DNA of 64,000 nt, taken from positions 2,056,001-2,120,000 of the forward strand of contig NW_024103874.1 in NCBI RefSeq assembly GCF_003945595.2, given 5' to 3'. The notes below the pieces were generated by a model. The model searched no databases and was not told where the DNA came from. It worked only from the letters and a program-made list of their open reading frames with translations. Numbering within the stretch: position 1 is the stretch's first letter; each line of letters opens with the position of its first letter. Below, in pieces: positions 36,001 through 48,847 of the stretch. A program made the position numbers and the translations under genes. Source of the DNA: Pipra filicauda. Its lineage: Eukaryota; Chordata; Aves; Passeriformes; Pipridae.

Positions 36001-39000
36001 TGTTTTCTTCCCCAGGAAACCATGTCCCTGTAGCAAGACAGACAAGACCCACTCACAGACTACTACCTTCTTCCTGACTCCTGTGGTTTCCACATCCCAG
36101 CAAATTGTTATTTGGATAGTTGAAAGCACGTCAGACCATTTCACAGGACCACGCTGTAATAAATTTAACTGTGCTGGAAAATGATACTGTTGTGCTCTGA
36201 AACTGGTCGGGTTGCCAGTGAACAAAACATCGCCCTCAGTCTGCTCTGTCATACACAGCAAGGACTAAAGTACTGAGAGCTAAATGTAAAACAAAATCAG
36301 GAACGTTGGGAAAACAACTATCCAAATTTTCAATCAAACGCAGGCAAAAACTGAGTTCACCCACCCGACATTGCCAAAGGACCTTAAATCTATTGCTGTT
36401 CAATGTCCATTGCAATGTGGAGGCAAGCTACTGTTTTAGGGACTTCTAAATTTGTATATATTCGATTGTTTCAGAACGGAGAGAAGGGATTAAATCAATA
36501 AATCCAGAGTCCAGGAAATGCCTGACAATAAGGGAAATGCAGTTTTACCATTTTTCCTGTGAGGCAGCCCACGAGGTTCTCTTCCAAGCTCCCTCATGTG
36601 ATACCCTTGTCCTGGTTTAGGTGAGCTGCACTCTGCAGTTACAAAGTTGAAATCTGGCTGTAATTTTGAAGCAATTAGTAGGTTCAACATGGTTTTACCA
36701 ATGGAAATTACACCTTGGGGTTGCAGGTTTTTTATGTTGCCCAAGTGACTCCACTTTGAATTTGGCCCCGTCCCTCATATTTCCCCCTCCCTGCTTTATC
36801 TGCTTCCCTAAAGAAGTGAAAATAAACCTGAAGATTGAAATAAATCTGAGAACTTCAAAGCACAAAACCAGATGCAACCGTGAAGAAATAAACAGAACAG
36901 AGTTCTTCATTCCCTACCCATCCTTTTCAGTGCAGCGGCCCCACTGACACCAGATTCCCTGGATGCAGCTGAGGGCAGGATCAGGCCTTGCAGGTACCAG
37001 GCTGGGATTAAATGTGGGCACAACAGCTCTGATAACAGCATTATTTAGCATCTAACTGTGGGGAGTGTAGAAGTGGCCATTTTCTCTCTCTGCTTCCTTG
37101 ATAAAGGCTCTTTATTCTTTTATCCATTTTTGTGCCTGCTTTCCACAAAGATCATTGTTACAGAGAACAGTCTTGCACCACCACAAGACACGGCAGCTTC
37201 GCCCCCCACACTTCTGTCTTGGCTTTTCCCGGAGATGCCTCCAGGCTGCCGAGTGACACCCGGCTGATGGGTCCTGCTGAGAGCTCAGCACAGCCCCGGC
37301 TCCGCCTGACCCAAACCTGACAATGCCTTCGCACTTCCCGCAGCCTGGAAACAGCCCCCCCTTCTCCTCCCGAAGTGAGAGACGGTTCATGCTTTTATTC
37401 CTCACCGGGGAGCAAGACGGACCCAGCTCTGCTAGTGAATCTCCTTTGCTTGCTGACACGCGTCAGACACAACATTCTCATCCTTAAAAGCTGGAGCAAA
37501 AACAAAAACAAAACAAGAGCCCAAAAAAACCCCAGTGAGCTCCAGTCCCTGTCTGGAAAAATTAAACAGCCATTATGCTCCTATTGCCAGAGCACAGTCA
37601 TGTCCTTTGTTTCAATGAAAGCTGAAGTAATTTCTTGTGCTCCCATCACGTGCATTACAGCTTCCATCTTAACATTATACTGCTAATGAACAAACCCCAC
37701 ATATTTACAGTCTCTCAGGAGAAGCCAAGATACAACTGACAGGCTGGTGAGGGAGCATGGAGGGACAGTGTTTATTATTTTGTTCTCCGAGAGAATCCAT
37801 AATAATCCACAATAATTTGAGTTATTTATGTGCGAATGAGAAAACTTTCACCAGCTCTCACCACAGGTCTGACCAAAACAGGTCTTTCACCGTGTTTGTT
37901 TGCCCTTCTAGTTTTTTTTTTTTCAGTAAGAGTGCTGAGAAAAATCAGCATTTCACTGGGATAGGCACTAGCAATGGACAGCTTGAGACTAACTCCTTCA
38001 CCTTGGGCCAGCACTGTCTAACTTGAGAGGGAACAATCTTCTTCATACTCAATAAATCACAATTAAAGTGCCCTGCATGCATATAGGAAGTATATTTTGC
38101 ACTTAATCTGCTTTTAATTCACCTTCCATTCACGCTGTTGGAGTCACTCTATCATTACCTGTCAGCAGTACCAGGCTGGTTCTGCTGGGCAGCCAGACCC
38201 CGCACTGCTGTGTGCCCATCAGCTCCTGAGGCTTTGTGGAACACAGAAGACACCAAATCACATAAGTACTGCCATTATTTGGAATATGTTTTTCATTCAT
38301 TTCACGTGTGTTTGGCACTGGTGCTGGAGCTGTCCTGGAGCCCAGTAATGCACAGGCAGATAATGGTCAGGGATGTGTAAAAGCATCTCCAAACCCAGTG
38401 AGGCAGATCTGTTTTGGAGAAGGGCTCTATAATGATCATTTACACAACTTCTATGTGGAGAGGAGAAGTAGATAAATACACAGCACTGCCATGTAAGCCT
38501 TTGCCTACTGACCAGTCCCCATCAGGGCAGTGACAGCCAGACTGCAGAGCTTGTCCTGTCCCTCGGGTTCCAATAGGTCAGTTTGGTCACCTGGTTGACC
38601 TCAGCCTTCCCTGAAAAATTACAGCTTTATTATACACAATTCAATTAAATCATCTGCTTTCCTTTATTGTCCCTTTAAATTATGCACACATTCACTTGTT
38701 ATTTATTGCAATATATAAATCATGCCCCAAGAACTGCACAGAAGTACATACACAGTTTCTGTGTAAGAAGAATGGAAAAATCATTCATGCCCATCAGGAA
38801 TTTATTTCCTCCCTTGTCTCATTCTGGATTTGGAGGTGTTTGAACAGATTCAGAAACCACCTCTGAATTCTGTCTGAATGCTCTGGTTAGTTGTTACAAG
38901 GGCATTAATTAGCTCTATTACATAACACATCACAACACCTTCAAATGGTTTTTATTTTTGAAAAATAAGGCCAGAGGCACAGAAGTTTCTGTGTTTCTGA

Positions 39001-39596
39001 CAGCCTGATGATGACAACACAGTAGCTCAATTTGGTGCTTGATTTTGGCTCAGACAGGCTCAGGTCAGTGATGTCTGATGTGCCATGTGGATTAATTTTA
39101 AGCTCTGATCATGATTCAGGACTGGAGTCCAAATTCAGACCTTTAAATGATACCCCACAGGATCCTTGCTTTCTCCACAAAGCTACAGAGGGAGCCTGGG
39201 CAATCAGATCTTATCTCTAGACTTCAAAGGCTGTTGTCAGAAATCAGTCAGTGTGGATGAAGCCCTTCAGGGCCAGATGCCAGGGCCTTACAGGAACACA
39301 CAACACTGGACTTGTTCCTCCTGAGCCCACACTGACTGTGCTGACCACTCACCCACCCCTGCATAGAACAAAACTAAACCAAAAACGTCCATTTGTTCCC
39401 CAGCACATACTGAATTACCTGTGGAATACAATGAATCCCATCCACACAGCAGATCTGCCAGGTGTCCAGACGGCACAGTCCAGAGGCACCTCTGTACAGA
39501 GAAGGGGGGAATGCCTGCAAGTCTCCCTTCTCTCCCAGAAGGGAGAGACTTGGGAAGCCACTGTAATGGATGGTTTATTTGTTTGTGGCATTGATT

Positions 39597-39631
39597 TATT
39601 AATTAGTTACATGCTAATCATTAATCAGCAT
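39597..39631. promoter_or_regulatory. Homeodomain/POU-type motif cluster
   Basis: TTATTAATTAG at about 39597, followed by a stretch whose ends ATGCT (39611) and AGCAT (ending 39631) are inverted and whose core repeats TAATCA, gives several homeodomain or POU cores in 35 bases. It overlaps a long but unsupported open frame. Confidence 0.2.
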
Positions 39632-42600
39632 CTGGTGTGCAGGCAGTGCAAGAGGTCGGACAAGGAGCCAGGCAGTGCCTCACCCAGCACCCTGCCAGCA
39701 CTTCTCCAGAATTCCCAAGAACCCCGAGTTGGCTCAAACACCAAACAGGCAAGGGGGGCAAAGTTCAGCCCAGGAGGGGCTTTAGAAATGCCAGCACTGT
39801 GCAGTCCTTGGGCTGAGCCCAGCCCTGCAAACGCTCCTGGCCAGCCCAGGGAGCCCTCCCCTCATGGCCTCAGGTCAGAATTTGGCTCAACACATGCAGA
39901 ACATGTTTGGCTCATCACACATGTGCATATTAAGTCCACATTCATCAGCAAGGGAACAGAGAGACAATATCTGGTAAAATACTGGAACTGTACTTCAAAG
40001 ATCAGGATGCAATTCCACGGACTCCCAGGGTGACTTTGGCCACAACAGTCACCTCCTCTGCTTCAGCTCCCATCTGTAAAAAGCAAAATAACCATCCCTC
40101 ATTTTTACTTCACCCCTCTTTGCAATTTAGACTCAAGAGTTCTTTGTAGTGGTGTCCCTTTCTCAAAATACACCCAGCTCCCAGCACACAATGTCCTCCT
40201 CAGAACAGGCTTATGGAAATGTATCAAAAAAAAAGAAAAAAAGGAAAGATCCTTATAAAATATCCACTGATGAGATAAGACCACCAGCACAACAATGCAG
40301 TGAACAGCTGTAATCTGTGGGAGGATTACTTCTCTTTGCCATAAATGCCATCTAATTTTCAAGACAAGTTATTCCCTTTCATAGAACAGTGAACTCAGTA
40401 TCTGCAGAGAACTTTCCTTCCCACCAGTACATTTTTCAAAGGCTCCCAGTAGTTTGTGACATTAAATAGAAGGTGTCACATCTTTATGACAAATATTAAT
40501 ACTAGTCTGCTTGATTAACATAATTTGTTTCTTCACTGGACATTTTATTCCAGATGAGCTGCTTTTCATCCATCCATATTTTCTAGGGGAAAAAAAAAAT
40601 GCATCCTGACATGCAATGTTAATGTGCCCTCTGAGATAACCCCTTATCTCCAACTTCCCAGCCTCACCTCCCCTTCTCTGCAGTGCATCAAATGAGCTTT
40701 AGCAGCAGCTCTTGGTCAAGGCTCTCATGCACTGGACACCTGCCAAGGCTTTTGGGGTGTTTAGCACAGACTAAAGGTCTGTTCCTATGACACACACATT
40801 TAAATTTAGCACTAAACTGGTGGGGAAAAAAAGAGAAAAATATGTAAAATGTCACTTTCTGACAAGCAGAAAATTAGAATTCATTCCCCTGAGAATGAAA
40901 AGGACTTTTCTGCTTCCAGTCACTAACTATGACAAGGTTAACATTTTTCAGTCTAATGACGAAGGACATTAAGTGTGCATGTGAATAAGAAATAAAATTA
41001 CTGGAGGGTATTAGCTAAGTGTGTGACAACAGCCCAAACTGACAACAGAACTCCAAGGATGCAGATTCCAGCTACTGCTGAGTGTTTGCTGTGGAGAACT
41101 GAGGGATAACAGAAACGTGGAGGTCAGCCTTCTGTCACCACCGTTGGAACAACAGAAGCAGCCACAGGAAGATCCGTGTCTGGTGGGGGTAGAGAACATT
41201 TCAGAGCACATCCAGCCTGCTCCCAGAATCCTGGGCAGGGACACTCAGCTGGGCAGCACATCAGTGAGAGGCCACAAAACCCTGAAGAGACTCAGAAAAG
41301 GGAAAATTCCGAGTGCATCTCTTGCTTCCCCAAGGATTCTTTCACCAGTCCCTGTGATTTAATTCCGATATGACACGAGGATTAGGTAGGAAATTAAGTT
41401 GTTTGTGACTTGCTTTCGCTTCTGCCCTTCCCAGTTCAGTTTTCCCTGTAGCTCCTCACTGTCTTACTCAGCTATGGCAAACTGAAGCTGTGGCTTCCAA
41501 ACAATAATGGATTTCATGTGATGCAGCATCAAGCAGGGAGGACTCAAAGGAAAAGAGAAGTCCGTGTGTTATTGCTATGCCCTAGGTGTTAAGATACTGG
41601 AAATTATCAACTCTTGGGAATCTTTCTGGACATAAATGAAATTGGGGTGCTAAAAGGTAAGACAGGAAGATTATATTTTCAAATATCTAATTTCTTCTGA
41701 GGAAAAGATGTATAAAAGTGACACTTAGAGATATGGGCCAAGGTAGAGAAAGCACTTTTAAACAAGGACAGTTAATATGGTATCTGACAGAACAACAGAA
41801 GCTGCAAGGACACGGATGGACTTCCATGCACAGAGCTCTCCTTTTAGTTCTTCTGCCTTTGACTGGGTTTCAAAAGCTACTTGGCCACAACTGAAAAAAA
41901 GGTTACAATTTAAGGGACAAATCAAATATTTAAAAAATTAAAACAACTAAAAAGAAGGAAAGAAAACCAGAAGAAAACAAGTACTTTCAAACCCACAGGA
42001 TCTACCTCTACATGAGCCAACTGGAAGGATTCACCAATTTCTTTGCTTTCCTGTGGCTGTCAGGGTGCTCATTAGTCCAAAACAAAGCATTTTTCTATTT
42101 TTCTAGTCTGAAGTCAGTGTGATGAACTAACTATGAACTATTAGGCAGCTCAGTTACAGATCATGTTTCCTGTAACATCAAAAGCTGGATTCTCCTCTCT
42201 TCATCGGCAACAGCCAGGAGGTTTTTGCTTCATCAAACCAGCCCGAGAGGATTCCTGCATGTTTTACACCAACAGACAAGGCCTGACTGTCCCTGTAATT
42301 CCTGCTGGCATGGCTGTATCCCCCCATCCTCCTCCCTGCTTTGCTTGGATTGCTCCCAGGAAGAGCCTTCCCCTGGTGCTGCACATGCTCGGATCCGTTT
42401 CCACACCGCCCTCATTCCCACTGCTCTCCGATCACTTTTGGTCCCTGGCCTCGTGACTGACACTCCTCTACAATTAACTGCATAAACCATATCTGCCTGT
42501 AATCCTGATAAATCCAAATAATTTTGTTTTATTCCTGTCTCCCTGACTCTCCTGCCCCTCCAACTTCCTCAGCCTTACTTTATGCCATCAGCATATTTAA

Positions 42601-45600
42601 GGCACTTTTGAAATTACATTCTGCTCGAGGTCACTGCACTGAATTTAATTTTCCCCTCCCCAATGCTTTAACTCCCACCTGATTTATTTATACTGTTTAT
42701 TATCATAGACCAATTCAATCAATGAAAGCTGGAATTCAAACACACGCATACATTTGAATTATGCACCCAAACACTCACCAGGAGAGGGAACAGAACTGCT
42801 GCAGTCCACATCATCCCTCTAACACATGGCAGCTAACAGGTAAGGAGGCTCAGAGCCATCCATTTTTATACCTTGACTTCTGCTTGACCCCAGGGGTTGT
42901 TTGGCTACTGGAAACCAAAGGAATTGCAATAGGATTACAAATTCCACGGAGGAGGTTTGGCCAAGGGATCTGTGCATTTCTTACCCCAAGCCAGTAGAAC
43001 TGTATTTTAAGAGGGGCTTTCTGAGTTGACAGTTCCTTTATTAGCTTCTGTTCACACAGGAATTCTAGAAAAACACCATCAACCCAGAGCAGACAGTCAT
43101 GTCAAGCAAATGGGGCAAACAGAACAGTGCATAGAGAACTGGAGCTTAAAGGGAAACCAAAGCACTGACCTCAATTGCAGCCTGGCTTAGGCATCAAACC
43201 AACCCAAACGGGCTGCTGGAAGCACAGGAGAAAATTAATAGCTTTTGGCTCCCCTCTGCAAACCACCTTCCTCTCTAAACGTTCCTGGTCAGCAGGATCC
43301 TCAGGCACAGCTCCCTGCCGGATTCTGGCTGCCTTTGAATGCTGTGGTCACAGCTCAGGAACACTGCAAAGTCCAGAAATGAAGGCAGAGGGTTCTGCTG
43401 CAGAGATTGTGCTCTAGACAGACCACCCTCAGAATGTTTCCCACCTGCAGTTCCTCCCATTTCTCTGCCCTTTACTCCCTCCTCACTGCTCTTCCCTCTC
43501 CCCAGCACAGATTCTTTGCAACCATCTTTTATAAGCAATCACCCTCCCTTCTAATCCCTCTCCTGAAAAAGCTGTTTGTTTTTCCTTACTGATACCAGCT
43601 CCTGTGTCCCAGCAGAGCTGGTCCAGCCTGAGGTGTCAGGGATTAAATCAATGCCTCTGCACTCCTTGGGAATTTGGCAGTGGTAGAATTCACTGCTGCA
43701 TCTTCTCTGGCCTATAGTTATGGGAGTTCCAGGAGTCTCTTGAAATTCTGTTTTAACATTTCACAAGTTATGCACAGAGAATATTTTGGCTTTTCTATCA
43801 ATACATATCTGCTTGGTAACTCCCAGTTTGAATGCTGATTGTGTTTTGCATAAATTCACTAAATTGCAGCCCTTCTGTTTCATTGGTACTTTTTGTCTGC
43901 TTCCTTTATGAACAATGTCAGGGAGATTGCAAGCTGACTACAATTCTCTTTCCTAAGCAAGAGGAAAACAACATGTCAGAGCCCAATCAGTACCAGTTTC
44001 CTGATGTCTGTTGGGTTTTACAAGCTGTAAGTGCTCTGGCATTTAACAATTTATGTCCATTTGGGTCACTTTAAGAAGTGAATGTAAGGATTGTCAGTGT
44101 TCTGCACCACTGGTGTCTATTGATAAATATGGAACAGGTACAACAACAAGCTTCTCTTTCTTTCTGTTCAAAAATTCCCTGAGCTAACAAGTTATATATC
44201 CCCACAGGCAGGGAAGTCCCATCAATAAATGGTTCATTGTAAAAGATCATCTGTTATTCCTGTCTCCAAGCCCACCTCAGCACTGCTGTGCTGAACACAC
44301 TCCCCACCTCAAACACCAAATACACGAGGCCGTTTGGGGGCAATTCTGCGGCCTGGGAAGCAAGAAGGGGGTTTGCTGTGCCAGAGGAGGATTGTTCCAA
44401 GAGCATTACCACGTCTCAGGAGAAACTTGGCACTTCCCACACGAGCTCTGTGTTGGCCACAGCCAGTTCCAGGGCAGCTCTGAGTGCCACCTGTCCCTTG
44501 CTCTGCTCTGCTCCCAGGAACTCTGTGTGGTGCCCGTGAAGTCCTCAGTAATTCCCAGGTGGGCTCTGCAGAATAAACACAGACCTTTTAGTGCCATTCT
44601 TTTTAGGTATCAACCAAGGGGTGTTTGCACACTACATAAATCCCCCTGGATCAGCTACATCATCCCTGCTTGTCTCCTGTTACTCTGCCCCATCTTGATT
44701 CTCTACTCTGTAACAATATTTACTCTTAGCCGCCCCTTGGAGTGGACATTATTTTGGCCTTTCCTTTCACCTGCAGCTATTAAGTGCCTGACCTGAGCTT
44801 TTGGGGTAAGAGGACACACAGCACTGGCCACATGAGCCCAGACTCCACAGGAGGCAGCCAAGACTTTGGGCCTCGATTCCAGAGACAGCTCCAAAACCCA
44901 GGCTACCTGAGGAAACAGTCCTGTATCACATTCCTTCCCAGGAAGAGCTTTTTTTGGTAATAAACTCAAACATCAGTTCTGCAGTGTTGCTGAGAGGCCT
45001 CTTAGGAGCAACTGTCAGGTGCTCATGCTGCTGTTCCTCCTGCAAAACCATTTCCATGTTGGGCTGCATCTTCCACAGTGGTTTTCTCAGCTGTAAGTGG
45101 AAGCTGAATGGTTATTTCTCAAAAATAAAGAGGGGGAGTTATTTGAAAAAAAAAAAAACAAACCAGTGTCACCAATCTTTCTGTGGGGTTCTTATGCCAA
45201 CACACCTTTTGTTTCAAAGAACCCTTTGTTCTTGGGGCACATCCTTCCATTTCCTGCTTTACACCTGGTAGGGAGAACATTTAATACACAGGGATATGAA
45301 ACAGTTTCTGCCTCTGATTCTCATAACATAGACAAGTCCCTTGGCCTCACAGGAACACCCAAGAACAGACAACCTCAACCTTCCAATGGTATTTTAAGAC
45401 AACCAAGAAAAAGGATTTTATGCATACTTTGTGTTGTTTCTCCTATCTATACAAAACCACCTGGATTAAGTATCTTGTTGAGAAAGTGAAATGTAAAATG
45501 GCAGACAGCTGAATTAAAATAATGCAAATATTTTCCAGCCATCAGGATAAGTTGAAGCACTTTTGGCACACTCACTTCAAGGAAAAAGTACAGGGAGAGC

Positions 45601-45776
45601 TAATTCACATCTCTGGATATCTAATGGATTTTTTTTTTTACTGCTCAGTATGAAAAATTCCACATTCAGCCTTGGTCAGACACCTGAGAGATGTTTCATT
45701 AACCCACAGAATACACTCCCATCCCACCCATGACAAAAGCCGGTTACCACAGGTTGGTTTATAAAACAGTCACAGA

Positions 45777-45782
45777 TTTATT
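45777..45782 (-). terminator. PPP4R1L: Candidate PPP4R1L polyadenylation signal
   Basis: TTTATT on the + strand is AATAAA on the gene strand. The sequence after it on the - strand is G/T-rich (CATGGGTGGGATGGGAGTGT), as expected of a downstream element. It would give a 3' UTR of about 2.9 kb. I saw no closer canonical hexamer on that strand, only an ATTAAA near 46647. Confidence 0.45.
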
Positions 45783-48692
45783 GAGATAAATACAAATAGA
45801 AAGTTACATAGATTCTTTACTCTGACAAACAAGAGACACTTCCAGAGTGTCCCCACTTAACTGGGTTCTGAACAGCACCGTGCACAGACACAGCCGAGCG
45901 ATGCCGCGGGGACGTCACACGGGGGACCAGCGACACCACGGGGCTGGAATCCTTTGGATCACAAGGGCCTGACCATTTCCTACAGCATCCAAGCAATATT
46001 GCACCCACCACTGTTACTGTCACGTTCCTTAGCTGGAAATGGAGAGCTCTATTCTTACTGCTGTTGTGAAATTCTACCTTTGCTCCATCTGGCTTTTCAA
46101 ACGCATCTCTTTGCATAACTGAAGAGCCCAGAGAACTCCATCAACACCCCCCTGTACCCATTGCACACATTTGTCCTGTACAAGACATAAAGTGCAGCCT
46201 TAGTCATGCTGAAACCACCTCTAGTTTAAAACTCAACCAAAGAGACAAACTTGTAGAGGGTAAATCTGTTTAACAGACCCACACAGTCTACAAAAAACCC
46301 ACCCCAGAACTGTGATGGCCCCTGTTAGTACATGCAAGTGTAAAGTTGTAAAAGAAGGTTTTCAAACACTCCACTGAAATCATATCGTTCCAAACTGACA
46401 GGAATTTGGGAGCCAGAGAGGTACCAGAATATTGTTAAAAACAAGGAGCTTTGTTTAGCCTTTTAGTGAACTTTTATGGCTGGTGGCTTACCCTTTACAC
46501 GCATTCTAGTTAAAAACTCCCAGTGAACACTAACCAAACATGCTAAAACATATGGAAGCTTGTGTTTTCCAGTGGATTATTGCAAGTCAAGGAAACTATT
46601 TAAGGTGATCCGACAAACAGAAACCTGGCTTGGGTTATGTTCAAGGTATTTAATTTATATACAGTATATTTCAAACATACTTACATATACACACACTTTA
46701 AAAAAAAAAATCTGTTCAGTGCTGAGAAATTTAATGAACTGATAATAAAAAACAGAAGTCAAACCTTGTCAGAAAGGCCTTAGAAAATCTGAACTGTTAG
46801 AAAATACCAGTATAATGCCAGCATTAGAAAAAGATATTAGAACTAGAAAAAATTAACTTGAGGGGTCTTTTTGTTAAGAAATAGCAATCATAAAAAGTCT
46901 GTACTGAAGAAGTATTTGTTTTAAATTATAAAAAAAACCTGTAAAAAATTGAATGTAGAACATTAAAGAGTTTACAGAGTTTACACTGTTTGCTGCAGTA
47001 GCAGTGGTATAGTTCTGCCTGCAGCTCCCAAAGAGCAGTTTGTGATCTCACAAGGAAATCACTTGTTACAAATACTGTACAGATCATATAATACATGAGC
47101 AGTTAACTTACCCAAAACTGAGCCCTCCCAAAACACAGAACCCAGCTGAGAAACCTACTTGTATTGCAGACAAGCCCCACTCAAACCCAACCAAAACAGC
47201 CACTGCTGTAACAACCTTGCCCACGTGAACTCTGAGGGGAGACACTTCCACAGGTCTGTGCAGGAGAAAGGACCCTCCTCAGCCAGTAACTGTCACCACG
47301 TGGAGCCATTTCTTTAGTATTCAAGCATTAGTTTTGGAACAGGATAGTTTCAATCCCCACTATAAGAATGGCTTTTTTTTTTCCCCCCAGGCTGCACATT
47401 ATTGCAGATTTGGGACCCAGGAGAAGACAGGGCCCAGCAAAAGTATTGGCTTTATCATTTTTCAACTGTCTGAAGTTACTCAATTTTCCCAACACAACTC
47501 TGCTCCACCTGTGCATTTTTCCTTTCTTCCAAATCCCTTGTCTCAGGACACAGAAGACATCCTGCCTCACCTTACCTTCAGTAACCTTCATTTGGGGTTT
47601 GCCCCAAACCTTCCCAAACAATCCACAGAAGTTACAGAGCAAACTGTGTCACACCTTTCCCTGGAACACTTCTGATCTGGCTGTTTTCAGAATTTAGAGG
47701 TCCTCTGTTTCTCAGGAAAAGCTGTTTGGGATTTAAACACTGGGCAGGCTGAAAGGTATTTGTTAAACCAGGTGAGTAAAACAAACAAACTGAAGCCTGT
47801 CACCTTCTGTAACACCCCTGTACAGACACAGGTTGTGTTGCAGGAACTGAATCCCTCAAGTGACCTTTGCTGGGGCAGAATGAGGAACTTTCCACTTGGG
47901 AAATCTACAGTCTCCCTACCCCAGGAGAGTCAGCAGTAACACCAACTGACCTGTGAGGGTGGTCAAGAAATAACAGGGCTGTTGTTATGACTGTTAACAC
48001 CTGTAAGAGTGTAGCTCAGAAGTAACAAATTAATGGAAATGTCACAATATACAAAGAATCTTGAGCTCTCTGTGCTTTGAAAAATATCACATCATATTAA
48101 GTAAAAATGACCCATGCCCTAATTCTAGCAGTGTAACTACTTTAAAAAATGAAATGTTTTATGAGCTTTTTCCACTGATACAGAATTCAGATCATTAATT
48201 TTTGTTACAATTCAAAACTATTCACATATATACACTTTTTTCAAATAAATGCAATAGCTGAAACAATACAAAAACCACAGTATAAGTGAAGAAAGAAGAG
48301 CTTCAGGAAAGTTTGTTATAATCAGGTTTTAGGATTCAGAAACCATTTTAAGCTTGTAGCAGCCTTGTGCTACTGGAAATGTTTTGTTAAAAAATGAAAT
48401 GTGAATTCCAATTAACACTGAAACACTGAGTGTGGTGTAAGACTTTACAGATAATACTGAACTACAGGTGAGATCAGAGTTATCACCCACATTTACAGAG
48501 GGAAAACCATAAGGGATTACTCATGGGAATCAAACAGTGGGGCAGAGGAAACGAGGTCATGAAATGAAGACAGGAACGTTTCCTGCTCAAACAGGTAACA
48601 GAACCCACCTTATCTGCCCACATTACTCACACCAACATGACCACAAAGTGAACAACTGTCCTGCTGTTCAGCCCCTGCTGCAGAACAACTTG
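45777..48692 (-). other. PPP4R1L: Probable PPP4R1L 3' UTR
   Basis: Stretch from the TAA stop to the candidate poly(A) signal. It is AT-rich, with no recognisable exon. A 99-codon open frame at 45817-46116 lies inside it and is taken as chance. The boundary depends on the poly(A) call. Confidence 0.45.
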
Positions 48693-48847
48693 TTAGTTTT
48701 GTTTTTCAATGGTAATATTGTCCATGTTACCCTGTTTTAGTTTTATGGTGGCAAAGAAAGACACATCTTGATCTCTGTCAGATTGCAGGGCCAGAATGGT
48801 CTCTTCTGCAGCTTCTAGATGAGGATTGCCAACACTTTTAAAATAAG
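48693..48847 (-). CDS. PPP4R1L: PPP4R1L terminal coding exon, residues 887-936
   Basis: Completes Ala886 and encodes YFKSVGNPHLEAAEETILAL to ITIEKQN, stop TAA at 48693-48695. It matches human DYFLASASCHQEAVEQTIMA and LQMDRDSDVKYFASI. The acceptor is CCTTATTCTAG. The last 14 or so residues are unlike human PPP4R1. Confidence 0.93.

Larger units (their letters stand above)
32126..45776. other. Intergenic between CIMIP1 and PPP4R1L 3' ends
   Basis: Includes the CIMIP1 3' UTR at its left end. No ankyrin repeat or other known domain was read on either strand. A T15 run lies near 33608-33622. The longest open frame of the whole window (260 codons, + strand, 39251-40033) has no motif and no homologue I recognise. 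A 141-codon open frame on the - strand ends at 34785 and has acceptor-like sequences (see findings). Confidence 0.55.

Noticed and set aside
39251..40033. 260-codon + strand open frame, the longest in the window
   Set aside because: No domain, signal peptide, splice partner or recognisable homologue; composition varies along its length. One such frame by chance is plausible in 64 kb.
45817..46116. 99-codon - strand frame inside the 3' UTR
   Set aside because: No homology and no splice link to PPP4R1L; probably chance.
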